A DNA stretch of 64,000 nucleotides, from assembly GCF_027579695.1 (NCBI RefSeq), contig NC_083583.1, positions 19,568,257 through 19,632,256 of the forward strand, given 5' to 3'. Origin of the DNA: Neoarius graeffei (lineage: Eukaryota > Chordata > Actinopteri > Siluriformes > Ariidae). The translations under genes and the position numbers were made by a program. A model generated the notes under the pieces. That model saw only the letters and a program-made list of their open reading frames with translations. It was not told the origin of the DNA and ran no database searches. Shown here piece by piece: positions 36,210 through 46,325 of the stretch (positions are counted from its first letter, which is position 1; the number at the start of each line of letters is the position of its first letter).

Positions 36210-36558
36210 TCTCATCTCATCTCATTATCTCTAGCCGCTTTATCCTTCTACAGGGTCGCAGGCAAGCTGGAGCCTATCCCAGCTGACTATGGGCGAAAGG
36301 CGGGGTACACCCTGGACAAGTCACCAGGTCATCACAGGGCTGACACATAGACACAGACAACCATTCACACTCACACCTACGGTCAATTTAGAGTCACCAG
36401 TTAACCTAACCTGCATGTCTTTGGACTGTGGGGGAAACCGGAGCACCCGGAGGAAACCCACGCAGACACGGGGAGAACATGCAAACTCCACACAGAAAGG
36501 CCCTCGCCGGCCCCGGGGCTCGAACCCAGGACCTTCTTGCTGTGAGGCGACAGCGCTC
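36210..36558 (-). mobile_element. SINE family 1, head truncated
   Basis: Tail TCTCATCTCATCTCATTATC to GAGGCGACAGCGCT, then unrelated CACAGACCAAGACC. The terminal 25 or so bases of the tRNA-like head are missing, unusual because SINEs normally lose the opposite portion only by internal deletion or rearrangement. The following 36560-37494 holds nothing that I recognise. Confidence 0.85.
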
Positions 36559-37492
36559 ACAGACCAAGACCAAGATTCCAAAAACTGCTAGTTAACAAGG
36601 AAGGAATAAAAAGCATCGGGTGTGCTGTTATAAGAAAATCATCAACAATAGGCTGATGTAATATGCCCAGATGTGAAGCAGGGTTATTTTTAATGTTAAT
36701 TACTTTCCTGTAACAGCACGTTGTGGAGTGTTTTATTCATTTTATACAACAGTGTTTTGCCAACAATTACAATGTTTTATTTATTAATAATTGACTCAAT
36801 GGTATTTTTATCCATTTACGTATAGTTACATGTAGGTTAGTTTCTGTGTATACATGTACAATATGCACACTTACACTATCACAGCCATAAACCATCATTC
36901 CAGCTTTGCTAGTTTACACTTCCTTGAAGTTAATAACACATTTTAAAAAATGCAACAATTTTTATATTAATGAAAAACCCGAAAGCATAAAGAACTCCTC
37001 TGTCCTGAAGACTTTGCCATGGAGGAAAACTCACTGTGTGTTACAAAGCACTGACACTGGAGGCTCCTTCCATGAAGATTAAACAAAAATGGCATCATTG
37101 TATGAACAATGACATGTTTTTTTTCTTTCTTAAATAGCAAGATATATTTTAATCAATTTGACGTTAGACTGATATTATGTGGATTATCTGACATCAAAAT
37201 CCCTGGAAATATGACAGAAATGAGCGTATTAATAAAGTATAAACCTTTTTCCCTCTATTGCACCTCTTGCTCTGTACCCTGCCTCTTAGCCTGTACTGCA
37301 CCTCTCACCCTGTATCCCGTCTCTCACCTTCTACCTCAGCCTCTCGGCCTGTATGACCCACAACAGATAAGGGATATAGAAAATAAATGCGTGAATAATC
37401 AGACTATAGCCTATTAAAATTTGCCTTGACTGAATGAATGACTGTTTTAATTGAAAGTATTTCTCTATACATCAGTGTGAAACTTACATCAG

Positions 37493-37494
<2 letters not shown>

Positions 37495-37537
<43 letters not shown>

Positions 37538-37538
37538 G
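37495..37538. repeat. (ATT)n microsatellite
   Basis: About 14 uninterrupted ATT triplets. Confidence 0.95.
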
Positions 37539-37659
37539 TCTTAGAGGATCAAGAACAGTTAGGAGGATTAACACGAACATTTTTAAGTGGATTTAGAAGT
37601 AGATAAATGACTAGTGGGATTTCATTAGATATATAATTTTTTAACATTGCAATTAATTA

Positions 37660-38012
37660 GGCGGCATGGTAGTGTAGTGGTTAGCACTGTCGCCTCACAG
37701 CAAGAAGGTTCTGGGTTCGAGCCCCATGGCCGGCGAGGGCCTTTCTGTGTAGAGTTTGCATGTTCTCCCCGTGTCGTGGGTTTGCTCCGGTTTCCCCCAC
37801 AGTCCAAAGACATGCAGGTTAGGTTAACTGGTGACTCTAAATTGAGCGTAGGTGTGAGTGTGAGTGGTTGTCTGTGTCTATGTGTCAGCCCTGTGATGAC
37901 CTGGCGACTTGTCCAGGGTGTACCCCGCCTTTTGCCCGTAGTCAGCTGGGATAGGCTCCAGCTTGCCTGCGACGCTGTAGAAGGATAAAGCGGCTAGAGA
38001 TGATGAGATGAG
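37660..38012 (+). mobile_element. SINE family 1, first of a tandem pair
   Basis: Flanked by a 29-base direct repeat with one mismatch (37631-37659 and 38013-38041; starts ATATAATTTT, ends GCAATTAATTA). Head GGCGGCATGGTAGTGTAGTG, tail GATGATGAGATGAG. Confidence 0.88.
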
Positions 38013-38041
38013 ATATAATTTTCTAACATTGCAATTAATTA

Positions 38042-38398
38042 GGCGGCATGGTGGTGTAGTGGTTAGCACTGTCTCCTCACAGCAAGAAGGTTCTGGGTTC
38101 AAGCCCCGTGGCCGGCGAGGGCCTTTCTGTGTGGAGTTTGCATGTTCTCCCCATGTCGTGGGTTTCCTCCGGGTGCTCCGGTTTCCTCCACAGGCCAAAG
38201 ACATGGAGGTTAGGTTAACTGGTGGCTCTAAATTGACCGTAGGTGTGAATGGTTGTCTGTGTCTATGTGTCAGCCCTACGATGATCTGGCGACTTGTCCC
38301 GCCTCTCACCTATTATCAGCTGGGATAGGCTCCAGCTTGCCCGTGACCCTGTAGAACAGGATAAGCGGATACAGATAATGGATAGATGGATGGATGTA
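38042..38398 (+). mobile_element. SINE family 1, second of a tandem pair
   Basis: Starts GGCGGCATGGTGGTGTAGTG directly after the repeated flank and ends in (GGAT)n rather than (GATGA)n. It differs clearly from its neighbour, so the pair arose by separate insertions or an old duplication. Confidence 0.87.
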
Positions 38399-38460
38399 AT
38401 TAATTAGTAATTTTTATATATGAATTAGTTATTAATTAAATTAAGCCAATTTTAGTGTCA

Positions 38461-38811
38461 CCTATCCATGCGTTATCCATAACCGCTTATCCTGTGCAGG
38501 GTTATGGAGCCTATCCCAGCTGACTAAGGGTGAGAGGTGGGGAACACCCTGGACAAGTCACCAGATCATCGCAGGGCTGACACATAGAGACAAACAACCA
38601 TTCACACTCACATTCACACCTACGGTCAATTTAGAGCCACCGGTTAACCGAACCTGCATGTCTTTGGAGCACCCGGAGGAAACCCACGCAGACACGGGGA
38701 GAACATGCAAACTTCCACACGGAAAGGCCCTTGTCGGCCACTGAGCTCGAACCCAGAACCTTCTTGCTGTGAGGCGACAGTGTTAAACATTGCACCACTA
38801 TGCCAACCTGG
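38461..38811 (-). mobile_element. SINE family 1, old copy
   Basis: Minus orientation, opening CCTATCCATGCGTTATCCAT and ending CACCACTATGCCAACC. A deletion removes the CTGTGGGGGAAACCGG segment. The following 38812-39240 has C-rich and G-rich runs and no recognised element. Confidence 0.82.
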
Positions 38812-40226
38812 TGCGGTGACATGCAGTGTAGAGTCCAACTCTGCTTTTTGTTCACATGAATGTTATTGCAGTGAGGTGAAGTGCAGGGGTACAGATCTGA
38901 TGTCAGGATTGGGGGGGGACACAAAAGTGATCTTTTTTTTTTTTTTGCCCGTATTCAACTCATACCATGCAACCATAAATCACAACTTCGTAGAGGCTCG
39001 CCACATCATTCAAAAAGTACTGCACAGGGAATCATTTGTCTGAAAATACATTTGTTTGTACAATTTTGAATAATTTAGGGGATTTTTATTGGGGGGGACA
39101 ATTCATGTTTTTCAGAAATTGGGAGGGGGGGGGGGGTCATGTCCTCCCCATCCCCACCAGGATCTGCACCCATGGTGAAGTGATTTGCAGTTTGTCATAA
39201 TAAATATTACAGTGTAATAATGATTGTCTTTACTGGATTTACACTACCGTTCAAAAGTTTGGGGTCACCCAGACAATTTTGTGTTTTCCATGAAAAGTCA
39301 CACTTTTATTTACCACCATAAGTTGTAAAATGAATAGAAAATATAGTCAAGACATTTTTCTGGCCATTTTGAGCATTTAATCGACCCCACAAATGTGATG
39401 CTCCAGAAACTCAATCTGCTCAAAGGAAGGTCAGTTTTATAGCTTCTCTAAAGAGCTAAACTGTTTTCAGCTGTGCTAACATGATTGTACAAGGGTTTTC
39501 TAATCATCCATTAGCCTTCTGAGGCAATGAGCAAACACATTGTACCATTAGAACACTGGAGTGAGAGTTGCTGGAAATGGGCCTCTATACACCTATGGAG
39601 ATATTGCACCAAAAACCAGACATTTGCAGCTAGAATAGTCATTTACCACATTAGCAATGTATAGAGTGGATTTCTGATTAGTTTAAAGTGATCTTCATTG
39701 AAAAGCATACATGTCAACCTATACGGAATGTCCGTATTTTATACGGATTTGATTTAATAAACGTAGTATACGGGCGTACAAATAAAGTTATACAGATTCT
39801 TTAAAAAAAACTTCAGTATTTATTTAGAGCTATAATCAATTCCCACGATGATAAGAGAGCATAACATTTACAAACGTACTGTACACCACAGAAAGCACTG
39901 ACAGCCAGTAAAGAGTCTTATGAAATCGCGCGTTATCTTGTGGTAGCGAGACTTCGTTCCACTTCTGATCATGCGCACACCGCATTGCGAGAATCCCGCC
40001 AACCGCGAAGTAACGTTTTGTTTGAAACGCGTATTTCCACCTGAGCGACTTTCACTAGCGACTGAAAAGATTCTGAACGGGCACTCTGGCAAGATCACCA
40101 CAGACACTTGCTGTGACATACAGCCTCGTGAGGTATTGGTGCAGACTGCTAAAAAAGCTGTCATGGAGTACAATTCAGAACATTAGAGTGACACTTTGTG
40201 TTTTTGTCGAACAATGGAGCTTTGTA

Positions 40227-41928
40227 CAACCCCTGGCAAAAAGTATGGAATCACCAGTCTTGGATGAGCACTCATTCAGACGTTTTATTCTGCAGAACAA
40301 ACTGAGATCACAAACATGATACAATAATAAAGTCATTCCAAAGTGCAACTTCTTGGCCTTCAGAAACACTAAAATAAACGAAGAAAATACATTGTGATAG
40401 TCAGCAAATGCTACTTTTATAGACCAAGCACAGGGAAAAAAATATGGAATCACTCAATTTTCAGGTAGAAAATAAGGACTCACCCAGTCAATTTCCTTTC
40501 CCTAAATTGACACCTGCCTCAGATTAGATCTGCTCGTTAGTCTGCAGTTAGAAACAGCGCAGTTATCACACCTTGGAGGGCTGCTGGACCAAGTGGATTG
40601 GCAAGAATCATGGCTCCAACAAGAGAGATGTCTCTTGAAACAAAAGAGAGGATTGTCAAACTTCTTAAAGAAGGTAACTCTTCTCGCATGGTTGCCAAAG
40701 ATGTGGGCTGTTCACAGTCAGCTGTATCTAAGATATGGACCAAGTACAAACAGCATGGGAAGGTTTTTAAAGCCAAGCGTACTGATAGACCAAGGAAGAC
40801 ATCAAAGCGTCAAGACAAAAAACTTAAGGCCATATGTCTTGAAAACCGAAAAAGTACAACAAAACAAATGAAGCATAAATGGGAGGAAGCTGGAGTCAAT
40901 GTACAAGTATGTGACCGAACCGTGAGAAATCGCCTAAAGGAAATGGGATTTTCATATAGGAAAGCTAAAAGAAAACCATCATTGACACCTCAACAGAAAA
41001 GAACAAGACTACAATGGGCTAAGGAGAAGCAATCATGGACTGTGGATGACTGGATGAAAGTTATCTTCAGTGATGAATCACGAATCTGCATTGGACAAGG
41101 TGATGCTGGAACTTTTGCTTGGTGCCGTTCCAGTGAGATTTATGAAGAGGACTGCCTGAAGAAAACATCCAAATTTCCACAATCTTTGATGATATGGGGC
41201 TGCATGTCAGGCAAAGGCACTGGGGAGATGGCTGTGGGTACTTCTTCAATAAATGCACAGGTTTACATTGACATTTTGGACAGTTTTCTTATCCCTTCAA
41301 TTGAAATGTTTGGGGATGATGAAATAATTTTCCAAGATGACAATGCATTATGCCATAGAGCAAAAACTGTGAAAGCATTCCTTGGTGAAAGACACATCCA
41401 GTCAATGTCATGGCCTGCAAATAGTCCAGATCTCAACCCAATAGAAAACTTGTGGTGGAAATTGAAAAAAATGGTCCACGACAAGGCTCCGGCCTGCAAA
41501 GCCGATCTGGCAACTGCAATCAAAGAGAGTTGGCACCAGATTGATGAAGAATACTGTTTGTCACTCATCAAGTCCATGCCTAAGAGACTGCAAGCCGTTA
41601 TAAAAGCCAGAGGTGGAGCAACTAAGTACTAGTGATGTGTTTTGAATGTTCTTTTGTTTGTCTGTTTTTCATGATTCCATATTTTTTTTCCTCAGAATTG
41701 AGTGATTCCATATTTTTTTCCCTGTGCTTGGTCTATAAAAGTAACATTTACTGACTTCCACAATGCTTTTTCTTCATTTCTTTTAGTGTTTCTGAAGGCC
41801 AAGAAGGTGCACTTTGGAATGACTTCATTATTGTATCATGTTTGTGATCTGAGTTTGTTCTACAGAATAAAACGTGTGAATGAGTGCTCATCCAAGACTG
41901 GTGATTCCATACTTTTTGCCAGGGGTTG
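40227..41928 (+). mobile_element. Complete Tc1-type transposon with IR/DR ends
   Basis: 1702 bp, flanked by TA (40225-40226 and 41929-41930). Ends CAACCCCTGGCAAAAAGTAT and its complement. The inverted repeats run about 230 bp (to about 40460 on the left, from about 41697 on the right). Each arm holds two similar sites, AAAAAGTATGGAATCACC outside and AAAAAAATATGGAATCACT inside, the IR/DR layout of Sleeping Beauty-type elements. By eye the arms differ at about a dozen positions. Confidence 0.95.
40610..41632 (+). CDS. Tc1-type DD34E transposase, uninterrupted
   Basis: 340 codons from ATG at 40610 (the upstream TTG at 40598 is not used as a eukaryotic start). Two N-terminal helix-turn-helix units bind the terminal repeats: MSLETKERIVKLLKEG to CSQSAVSKIWTKYKQHG, and VCDRTVRNRLKEMGF. 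A basic linker, KRTDRPRKTSKRQDKK, lies between them and may serve as AT-hook and nuclear localisation signal. The catalytic triad is visible: VIFSDESRI (Asp), IFQDDNALCH (Asp) and, exactly 34 residues later, NPIENLWW (Glu). The end is ARGGATKY, the usual Tc1 terminus. Length equals the family norm and there is no frameshift. The protein would act in the nucleus on the flanking IR/DR ends. Whether this copy is still mobile is unknown; the divergence of the two TIRs suggests some age. Confidence 0.93.
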   Translation: MAPTREMSLETKERIVKLLKEGNSSRMVAKDVGCSQSAVSKIWTKYKQHGKVFKAKRTDRPRKTSKRQDKKLKAICLENRKSTTKQMKHKWEEAGVNVQVCDRTVRNRLKEMGFSYRKAKRKPSLTPQQKRTRLQWAKEKQSWTVDDWMKVIFSDESRICIGQGDAGTFAWCRSSEIYEEDCLKKTSKFPQSLMIWGCMSGKGTGEMAVGTSSINAQVYIDILDSFLIPSIEMFGDDEIIFQDDNALCHRAKTVKAFLGERHIQSMSWPANSPDLNPIENLWWKLKKMVHDKAPACKADLATAIKESWHQIDEEYCLSLIKSMPKRLQAVIKARGGATKY

Positions 41929-41952
41929 TATTCATTCTGAAGGTTTATTGTT

Positions 41953-41996
41953 GGCGGCACGGTGGTGTAGTGGTTAGCGCTGTCGCCTCACAGCAA
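41953..41996 (+). mobile_element. Head-only fragment of SINE family 1
   Basis: GGCGGCACGGTGGTGTAGTG, GTTAGCGCTGTCGCCTCACA and GCAA, then unrelated sequence. Only the first 44 bases (A-box half of the tRNA-like head) remain. Confidence 0.85.
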
Positions 41997-42698
41997 TTGC
42001 ACGTGTATCAATAGGTCACGTCACTTGTGTCACGTGGAAAAGTGATTTTAGCGTGCAGTGCTCTCGCACGTGCTACGTAGGCCCGACCAGTAGAATGAAT
42101 GTGTGACGTAATGCCCTTGACAATGCATTTAACCATAATCGCAACAAGAACTCTTTCAAGAAAAGTTTCTAAACATTATTTGAAAAATAATGAGTGTCAA
42201 GTTTTTATTTTTGCTGAGTATAGTACGAAAGTACTTGTTCATGAATTCTCTTAGAAGCATTATTTAGTACTAACGAGCACATTTTGTTTCACTAGTGTAA
42301 AGACTAAAATAAAATAAAAAAATTAAAGTGAATAGCAGAAGTTTGAGGGCAGCATGGTGGTGTAGTGGTTAGTGCTGTCGCCTCACAGCAAGAAGGTCCT
42401 GGGTTCGAGCCCCGGGGCCGGCGAGGGCCTTTCTGTGCGGAGTTTGCATGTTCTCCCCGTGTCCGCGTGGGCTTCCTCCGGGTGCTCCGGTTTCCCCCAC
42501 AGTCCAAAGACATGCAGGTTAGGTTAACTGGTGACTCTAAATTGACCGTAGGTGTGAATGTGAGTGTGAATGGTTGTCTGCGTCTATGTGTCGGCCCTGT
42601 GATGACCTGGCGACTTGTCCAGGGTGTACCCCGCCTTTCGCCCGTAGTCAGCTGGGATAGGCTCCAGCTTGCCTGCGACCCTGTAGAAGGATAAAGCG

Positions 42699-44272
42699 CA
42701 GTGGCGGTTCTAGACCAAAATTACTAGGGGGGCCGAGGTGGGGCCAGTGTTTTTTCAGGGGGGCACATATGGACAAAACATGGCAATATTTAAGCGTTCA
42801 AAATGTTTAGTTTAGTTTATTTAAAACCAAAACAAAATACATTGAGCATAAATACAATGAGAGAAACATTCTGTCTCAATAGCCTAAACATAAAATAAAT
42901 TGTGCTCAATAAATCTTAAAACCATGTTTCTCTTTTTTGTAAAATAAGATTTATATTTTTGCATACAATGAATCTTTTCTTCAGATGTGGCTGCACTGGA
43001 GTGTCGTCCAAGCACTTGCTGATATCTGGAGAAAGATGAATACAGTAAATATGAGAGTGCTACTGAGAACAACATGTATTTATCATTACTCATTTATTCA
43101 TTTATTATAATATCTATTATTTATATTTTATATTTATTAATTATTATTCAGACTTCACACTTTCAGGGTAGGCTATATGAATTGTAGGTCGACACTGCTC
43201 ACACACACACATTTGTTCAACATCACAAACCTGATGGTGCTGTACTTGATATGCATGGTGAATCTGGTTGTCCCAATGACTCGTTGGGTTGTCCCTCATT
43301 CTGTCCCTCAATCTGATCCTGAATGTCTTCATCCTCACTCTCAGATTGCCTTTCAGATGCCTCACTTTCCACCTCTCCAACCACCACCTCTGGCTCTCTC
43401 TCCACCTCTGGCTCTCTCTCCTCTTTCATAATCTTCATCTTCCTTACTCTCTCTATGTTGCTTTTTGCTAATAGGGGCAAAAAAGGACATAATGTCCTTC
43501 TTTTTTTTTTTTAAAGATATTTTTTGGGCTTTTTGCACCTTTATTGGATAGGACAGTGTAGAGACAGGAAATGAGCGGGAGAGAGAGACGGGAAGGGATC
43601 GGGAAATGACCTCGGGCCGGAATCGAACCCGGGTCGCCCGCATTCATGGTATGGCGCCTTAACCACCTGAGCCACGACGCCCCCCATAATGTCCTTCTTG
43701 CTCCTTTCCATGATGATAGCCTACAGTAGGTCTATACTAAAAAGTAAACGGAGAGGAATGTAGCCTCTACATATCACAAGGCCATTCGAGTTTTACAAGA
43801 AGGTTAAACACTGTCGGTTATTTTACCCATTTCCCAAAAATATTAAGTTAGGCTACTTATTGCTGTGCAACGCACTTTTAAGAAAGCGCAATAAAACGGA
43901 TTTATTATTGTAGTGAACAACAACAGTAAAACACGGATATGTGCAAACACTGATGTTACAAAATTGAATAATTTTCCTTACCTTCGCCTCTTTGCAATAG
44001 CCTAGTTCTTGCAGGGCTGCAGCTGTTATCTCTCACGTCCGAAGTTTACAATTCGCGCTGCTGCTGGTCTTTCTGCTGCAGGTAACAGTGTGCGTGCAGC
44101 GCTTTAAGGAGTCCATGTAGAACACTCTGTCATGTCAGTTCCGATCTTCGAGCCAGCGCACGTCGAAATTAATAAAGCTTATTATCTGTTCAGCACAGGG
44201 GCCACAACAGGGGCCAGGAGCAATTTTACAGGGGCACTGGCCCCCCCTGGCCCCCGTTTAAAACCGCCTATG
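42699..44272. mobile_element. hAT-like element (TIR CAGTGGCGGTT / AACCGCCTATG), 8-bp TSD
   Basis: Left CAGTGGCGGTTCTAGACCAA, right TTAAAACCGCCTATG. The TSD ATAAAGCG is exact (42691-42698 and 44273-44280) and is confirmed by the intact SINE consensus. Next to the ends are GGGGGGCCGAGGTGGGGCC and GGCCCCCCCTGGCCCC. No transposase is recognised. A short SINE lies inside. Confidence 0.9.
43501..43685 (-). mobile_element. Short tRNA-derived SINE, family 2, innermost insertion
   Basis: Minus orientation, T-rich left end, head complement CACCTGAGCCACGACGCCCC at the right. ATAATGTCCTTC is repeated exactly (43489-43500 and 43686-43697). It is the last arrival in the nest. Confidence 0.93.
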
Positions 44273-44534
44273 ATAAAGCGGCTAGAGATGATGAGATGAG
44301 ATGAAAAAGTAACTGGGATATATCATTGTTAATTATCATTCAAATTTTAGGTAAATTATTTTAATTTGCATCTTATAAGGATTTTATAAGGGAAATACGG
44401 ATTTTGGAGGCTGGTTATACAGGTTTGATTGACCAAAGGTTGACATGTATGGAAAAGAACAGTGCTTTTCTTTCAAAAAAAAAAAAAAAATAAGGACATT
44501 TCAAAGTGACCCCAAACTTTTGAACGGTAGTGTA

Positions 44535-44871
44535 AGTCTGAACAAGTCAGCGCACTCCTCGCCCCCCCCTCCCCCCAGAAAAAAGGGGTGGAGCTTATTC
44601 CTTCTTTGAAGTCGTGACATCAAAACAGAGCGGCGGAGCAGCAAAGTGAGCTCGCGAGCAGGAGACGCGGGGTGAAGTGAGCGCGCGCTCAGTCACGGCC
44701 AACACATGGACGTTTGTTCGTTGCCCATTTAGTTTTCAAACAATCTGCATTTTGCAAGACAAATTTTTTTTCACAGGATTTATGCCGGCTGTGAGTTTTC
44801 CTGACACCCGTTGCGGGGATCCTGAGATTTCTGGCAGCGCACAAAACTTCTCATGAGTTCGAGTCCCAGAG
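44535..44871 (+). promoter_or_regulatory. rassf10 5' flank: GC-rich candidate promoter and 5' UTR
   Basis: This is all the unique DNA between the transposon stack and the ATG. It contains C-rich tracts, GAGCGGCGGAGC, many CpGs from about 44630 and a CRE-like GTGACATCA near 44615. CpG density stays high into the coding region to about 45500, so a CpG island over the start of the gene is likely. No clear TATA box was seen. Promoter function is inferred from position. Confidence 0.5.
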
Positions 44872-44882
44872 ATGGAGGCTGA
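44853..44882 (+). CDS. Overlapping upstream ORF in the rassf10 leader (MSSSPRDGG)
   Basis: ATG at 44853 opens a nine-codon frame that ends with TGA at 44880-44882, eleven bases past the rassf10 start codon and in a different frame. If the leader is transcribed from further upstream, ribosomes using this ATG could not reinitiate efficiently at rassf10. Translation is not shown by sequence. Confidence 0.35.
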   Translation: MSSSPRDGG

Positions 44883-46221
44883 AGAGAGCAAGATTTCCGT
44901 GTGGGTTTGCAGGGAGGAGAAGGTCGTGTCGGGTTTGTCTAAGCGCACCACGTGTGCGGACGTTATTAAAGTCCTGCTGGAGGAACAGAACTTGCACGGG
45001 CGCGCGTCCGCGTCCGCGTCCACGCGCTCTTACTGCATTGTGGAGAAGTGGCGCGGGTTCGAGCGCGTTTTGCCCAACAAGACCAAAATCCTGCGCTTGT
45101 GGAACGCATGGGGTGAGGAGCAGGAGAACGTGCGCTTCGTGCTTGTGAAGCAGGACGCGTCATTAGGCAGCAGCGCGCCGCGGAGCGCCGAGGCGCGGCT
45201 CGTACCCAGCCGGCAGAGCCCGTGCGCGCGCGAGGGCACCGTGCGCCAAGCCACCATGGCCCTGTCGCCCGAGAAGCAACGGCGCGTGGTTCGGAAAGCG
45301 TTCAGGAAGCTGGAGCGGATCAATAAGAGGCGTGCGCGTGCGCAGTGCAAGGATGCAGAACGAATGGAGACCCTCGTGCATCTGGTGGTCTCGCAGGATC
45401 ACACCATCCGGCAGCAGGTGGAGCGCATCCAGGAGCTAGACCGCGAGATCGAGCTCTATGAAGCCAAGGTACACCTGGACAGGGTAAGAGCGCATGGTGC
45501 CAACTACGTCCAGGAGACCTACCTAGTAGAGGGAGCTGCATCCAGGCATCCACGCTCCAGCGATGGAGAACAGACGCTTGCTCAGCTAGAGGAGTACGCC
45601 CGAAAGTGTGAGGAGGTCATCAGGCTGCAGGAAGATCTAACTGATCGTCAGGTTCTTCTGGACAGCATCACCAGAGATATCCAAGAGGAGCTAAACCAGA
45701 GATGGATGAAGCGGAGGCTGGCGAATAAGGATTTTGAAAATGATAGCACGCTCAGGGTCATAAATCCGACATGGGAATGCGAATTGGCTCCAAACGTGGA
45801 CGCGTCACTTGAGGACGATCTGCTCTTGGAAGAGGAGAGGCTTAGGACTCAACTGGACACGAGTTTGTACATCGGCCTGAGGCTCAATACAGATTTAGAG
45901 ACTGTTAAAAATGACCTGGACTTGGTGCAGGAGATCTGGAGGGCGAGAGACAAAGAGCTGAGGGATTTGCTTGAAAAAGTGGACTCACTCAATTTAGAGA
46001 ATGAAGCGGACGAGGAGGAGGAGGAGGGAAGGTGTGACATGCTGAAGGACGCTGATAGAGTGGATGAAGACACAGCGAGCAGACATGGTGCATGGGTCGA
46101 GCAGGCCAGAGGACTTGCTGCTAAAGCATGTAGCACTAATGATGATGATTCAGACACAGGACTCAGCTCCATGCACAGCCAGGACTCGGACATTGCCCCT
46201 GTGTTTGAGTCTCTTGTATAG
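44872..46221 (+). CDS. rassf10: Ras association domain-containing protein 10
   Basis: A single uninterrupted exon of 449 codons plus stop. Residues about 6-92 form an N-terminal Ras-association (ubiquitin-like) domain: [20 protein letters not shown], then [26 protein letters not shown] and LWNAWG. Residues about 130-385 are rich in charged heptads and probably form coiled coils, including [20 protein letters not shown]. The tail is acidic and ends [14 protein letters not shown] then FESLV, as I recall for RASSF10. N-terminal RASSF proteins (RASSF7-10) have this layout, and RASSF10 is intronless in other vertebrates. The family acts as cytoplasmic/centrosomal adaptors and RASSF10 is silenced by promoter methylation in tumours (known). 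Human RASSF10 is somewhat longer (about 507 residues). The start is the first ATG that includes the RA strand; a short overlapping uORF precedes it. Confidence 0.93.
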   Translation: MEAEESKISVWVCREEKVVSGLSKRTTCADVIKVLLEEQNLHGRASASASTRSYCIVEKWRGFERVLPNKTKILRLWNAWGEEQENVRFVLVKQDASLGSSAPRSAEARLVPSRQSPCAREGTVRQATMALSPEKQRRVVRKAFRKLERINKRRARAQCKDAERMETLVHLVVSQDHTIRQQVERIQELDREIELYEAKVHLDRVRAHGANYVQETYLVEGAASRHPRSSDGEQTLAQLEEYARKCEEVIRLQEDLTDRQVLLDSITRDIQEELNQRWMKRRLANKDFENDSTLRVINPTWECELAPNVDASLEDDLLLEEERLRTQLDTSLYIGLRLNTDLETVKNDLDLVQEIWRARDKELRDLLEKVDSLNLENEADEEEEEGRCDMLKDADRVDEDTASRHGAWVEQARGLAAKACSTNDDDSDTGLSSMHSQDSDIAPVFESLV

Positions 46222-46319
46222 CAACACACATGGGGACAGAAAAAGTCCCCCGAGTTGAATTAACACATCAAGAGTGTTTGTATGTATCCCGCTGGAGTGA
46301 TATAGACACTGTATGATTT

Positions 46320-46325
46320 AATAAA
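46320..46325 (+). terminator. rassf10 candidate poly(A) signal
   Basis: AATAAA lies 99 bases after the rassf10 stop in TTTAATAAACCACTGG. It is the first good hexamer on the + strand. A cleavage site would be expected around 46340. Confidence 0.5.

Larger units (their letters stand above)
42347..44304 (+). mobile_element. SINE family 1, split by a hAT-like element
   Basis: The SINE runs from GGGCAGCATGGTGGTGTAGT to AAGGATAAAGCG (42698), and resumes with GATAAAGCGGCTAGAGATGA at 44272-44304. The missing part between is the insertion at 42699-44272. Confidence 0.92.
39706..44451. mobile_element. TIR element (CATACATGTCAACC), second shell of the deep nest
   Basis: CATACATGTCAACC on the left and GGTTGACATGTATG on the right, with GAAAAG on both sides (39700-39705 and 44452-44457; possibly 8 bp with mismatches). 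The inner ends carry ATACGG/CCGTAT motifs. Probably hAT-like. Own sequence is roughly 39706-40226, 41929-42346 and 44305-44451. Confidence 0.65.
39242..44532. mobile_element. Tc1-type MITE (TIR CACTACCGTTCAAAAGTTTG), outermost shell of the deep nest
   Basis: Left CACTACCGTTCAAAAGTTTG then GGGTCACC; right GTGACCCCAAACTTTTGAAC then GGTAGTG; TA on both sides (39240-39241 and 44533-44534). Own sequence is only 39242-39705 and 44452-44532. The rest is later insertion. The left arm includes TTTTGAGCATTTAATCGACC and TTGTACAAGGGTTTTCTAAT, common in this fish family. Confidence 0.85.

Noticed and set aside
40598-40609. Four extra N-terminal codons before the Tc1 transposase ATG
   Set aside because: The frame opens with TTG, not ATG. 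The first ATG is at 40610 and gives the family's usual 340 residues.
44736-45553. Several minus-strand open frames opposite rassf10
   Set aside because: They are shadows of a GC-rich coding exon; the plus-strand frame has clear RASSF10 family motifs.
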